Assembly (NCBI GenBank): GCA_937914895.1
Contig: CALGIL010000132.1
Location: 1 to 6,018, forward strand
DNA length: 6,018 bases
Source: an uncultured Angelakisella sp.
GTDB taxonomy: Bacteria; Bacillota; Clostridia; Oscillospirales; Ruminococcaceae
Direction: 5' to 3'
Below the pieces are notes generated by a model. It was not told the origin of the DNA, made no database searches, and saw only the letters and a program-made list of their open reading frames with translations. This document shows, in pieces, positions 5,310-6,018 of this stretch. Within the stretch, counting starts at the first letter, position 1; each line of letters begins with the position of its first letter. The translations under genes and the position numbers were made by a program.

Positions 5310-5531
5310 TTAACTTTCAAAAAATGTGAACCTGCTTTTTATGACCGCTTGGAGCAGTGCCATCACGGTTAACCCTGTTACATATTTATCGCACAATACA
5401 GGGAAAGCGAAAACCATTTGTCTTGTATATTGGCCTTTTTTAGCTCTCACTCACGGTAGAGCACACAGTCGCTTATTTATGCTGCTTATCTGCGAACTTA
5501 GCAACCATGCCTTTTTTTGGTGAAATAGCAT
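5310..5531 (-). pseudogene. Possible decayed small ORF split by one TGA
   Basis: On the minus strand a single frame runs from an ATG at 5531 for 26 codons (MLFHQKKAWLLSSQISSINK and on) to a TGA at 5451-5453. It then continues for 46 codons, including QMVFAFPVLCDKYVTGLTVM, to a TAA at 5310. Only one stop breaks about 73 codons. Neither part matches a family I know, there is no good ribosome binding site, and the plus strand is also open here. It may be a remnant, or just chance openness in an untranslated RNA. Confidence 0.2.
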
Positions 5532-5549
5532 GAGTACACCGCTTTTTCA

Positions 5550-5657
5550 TTATGAGCTGCGTTTTCGGCGGCAGCGCACCGGCATACATTTTAGCTGCCT
5601 GTCCATGCTCTGACAGCCCCACAATTTATAGTGTCCTTGTGGGCGTTGCACTTTCAT
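5550..5657 (-). CDS. Possible 35-residue leader peptide, basic and Cys-containing
   Basis: ATG at 5657 to TAA at 5550 gives 35 residues starting MKVQRPQGHYKLWGCQSMDR. It ends with a strongly basic stretch (VRCRRKRSS) that includes three cysteines overall. Two stops follow in tandem (TAATGA). It sits about 100 nt after the predicted transcription start, immediately downstream of competing hairpins, the usual place for a leader peptide sensed by the ribosome. There is no strong Shine-Dalgarno; AAGGG lies about 11 bases upstream. I have a faint memory of similar sequence near mobile resistance genes but cannot confirm it. It may not be translated. Confidence 0.3.
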   Translation of the reverse strand: MKVQRPQGHYKLWGCQSMDRQLKCMPVRCRRKRSS

Positions 5658-5668
5658 TACATTTTCAA

Positions 5669-5695
5669 ACCCTTATTTTATACCCTGCAAGGGTA
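5669..5695 (-). promoter_or_regulatory. Two competing hairpins in the leader transcript
   Basis: TACCCT (5681-5686) can pair with AGGGTA (5690-5695), a 6-bp stem with a 3-base loop. The same AAGGGT (5689-5694) can instead pair with ACCCTT (5669-5674). The two folds exclude each other, as in attenuators. They lie just before the 35-codon ORF. Confidence 0.35.
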
Positions 5696-5766
5696 AGCAG
5701 TTCTGGAAACCCGATTATTTTAAAGCCGCTGATTATCGGGAACAGCGAACAATATTTTCTATGTCT

Positions 5767-5796
5767 ATTATATTCCGTACGTTTATCCGTTGTCAA
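5767..5796 (-). promoter_or_regulatory. Consensus sigma-A promoter of the leader unit
   Basis: On the minus strand, a perfect TTGACA (forward 5791-5796) and a perfect TATAAT (forward 5767-5772) are separated by 18 bases. It is among the best promoter matches in the window, yet no clear protein gene follows it. Confidence 0.8.
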
Positions 5797-5859
5797 GCGA
5801 TTAGTACCATAAATGTATAAATTCAAAAATGTAAATATAGGGATTTGAACTGGTAAGGA

Positions 5860-5887
5860 AGTCCGTAAAACGATCGTTTTACGGACT
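5860..5887. repeat. Perfect 28-bp palindrome
   Basis: AGTCCGTAAAACGA is followed at once by its exact reverse complement, centred between 5873 and 5874. It equals two head-to-head copies of the 13-bp motif CGTTTTACGGACT. With no loop and no T-run after it, a dimeric protein-binding site is more likely than a terminator. Confidence 0.85.
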
Positions 5888-6018
5888 GAATGCGAACACC
5901 CTTTTACGAACGCTGCTTCCGCCTGAAATCAGTTCGTAAACTCGTTCGGAAATCAAAGTTCGCTTTGTCTTGCTTATATACGTTTTGCGAACAAATTGCG
6001 GACACCGTTTTGCAAACT
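5860..6018. repeat. Iteron-like array of a 13-bp motif, both orientations
   Basis: At least six versions of CGTTTTRCGRACT occur in 159 bp. They lie at 5860-5872 (minus), 5875-5887 (plus), 5900-5911 (plus, CTTTTACGAAC core), 5931-5943 (minus, degenerate), 5981-5993 (plus) and 6006-6018 (plus). A wider direct repeat links 5891-5912 and 5997-6018 (17 of 22 identical). No gene is seen here. Such arrays serve as replication-initiator iterons, relaxase or transposase sites, or operators. The last copy ends exactly at the window edge, so the array may continue. Confidence 0.6.

Larger units (their letters stand above)
5268..5766 (-). ncRNA. Candidate leader or non-coding transcript, promoter to terminator
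   Basis: A consensus minus-strand promoter (5767-5796) and a strong terminator (5268-5296) bracket about 490 nt with no convincing protein gene. The transcript would start near 5760. It could fold a 6-bp stem (5710-5715 with 5735-5740) and two mutually exclusive hairpins (5669-5695), and would contain a 35-codon basic ORF. The layout resembles an attenuator leader, such as those before ribosomal-protection tetracycline-resistance genes in Firmicute elements, but no resistance gene follows. An unannotated small RNA is the other reading. Confidence 0.4.
4406..6018. mobile_element. End of a putative integrated AT-rich mobile element
   Basis: From about 4405-4420 onward the DNA changes from strongly GC-rich to AT-rich. 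The codon use, gene style and intergenic spacing also differ from the left part. The change falls inside spoIIID. The AT-rich segment holds a VapD-like toxin pair, a geneless promoter-terminator unit and a repeat array, all typical cargo or control regions of Firmicute integrative elements. No integrase, relaxase or transposase is visible, and the far end is beyond the window, so the element type cannot be named. The exact boundary is uncertain by about 15 bp because only one end is seen. A chimeric contig is the main alternative. Confidence 0.55.

Noticed and set aside
5326..5812. Two plus-strand ORFs (65 and 86 codons, 5326-5523 and 5552-5812) in the geneless region.
   Set aside because: No ribosome binding site, no recognisable family and odd composition. 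They lie opposite a unit with a consensus minus-strand promoter and terminator. The second overlaps that promoter.
5300..5860. Group II intron or other ribozyme in the geneless region.
   Set aside because: I see no domain V-like hairpin, no intron boundary sequence and no maturase gene on either strand.
5890..6000. LexA/SOS boxes suggested by repeated GAAC and GTTC words.
   Set aside because: No pair has the CGAAC-N4-GTTCG spacing. The words are explained as parts of the 13-bp motif array.
5860..6018. CRISPR array.
   Set aside because: The repeats are only 13 bp, are degenerate, occur in both orientations and have irregular spacing. No cas gene is seen.
1..6018. tRNA or rRNA genes.
   Set aside because: No GTTCRA-type T-loop with a matching acceptor stem and no rRNA-like conserved segments were found on either strand.

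Overview
The window reads as a whole short contig, or the left end of one, from a spore-forming, GC-rich member of the Clostridia. An Oscillospiraceae-like gut Firmicute is my best guess. The reasons are strong AGGAGG-type ribosome binding sites, sigma-A promoters with 17-bp spacing, a spoIIID fragment with a TTG start, and Firmicute-style paired short chromate transporters. The first 20 bases are not biological: they match the 3' end of the Illumina TruSeq read-1 adapter, so the assembly used untrimmed reads.

Positions 21 to about 4405 are GC-rich chromosome. A leftward two-gene operon encodes both halves of a CHR-family (chromate-type) transporter, joined by a GTGA stop/start overlap and closed by a UUCG-loop terminator. 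It is divergent from a LysR-type regulator, which probably controls it. The LysR gene converges on a leftward transaldolase/fructose-6-phosphate aldolase-like gene, with a shared hairpin terminator between them. The aldolase-like gene is divergent from a GntR/UTRA regulator, and their two consensus promoters lie back to back, which suggests local control of a sugar-phosphate enzyme. Next comes the 5' half of spoIIID, the sporulation DNA-binding regulator.

At about 4405-4420 the spoIIID reading frame leaves the family sequence and base composition falls sharply to AT-rich. I read this as the end of an integrated mobile element; a chimeric join is the alternative. The AT-rich part (about 4406-6018) holds a tightly coupled leftward pair: a small acidic protein of unknown function and a VapD-like putative RNase toxin. 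Upstream is a roughly 490-nt unit with a consensus promoter, a 35-codon basic, Cys-containing ORF, competing hairpins and a terminator, but no convincing protein gene. The contig ends in an array of a 13-bp motif in both orientations, including a perfect 28-bp palindrome.

The most interesting points are the interruption of a sporulation regulator by mobile DNA, the orphan promoter-leader-terminator unit, the iteron-like array, and the VapD pair lying about 65 bp from the junction.
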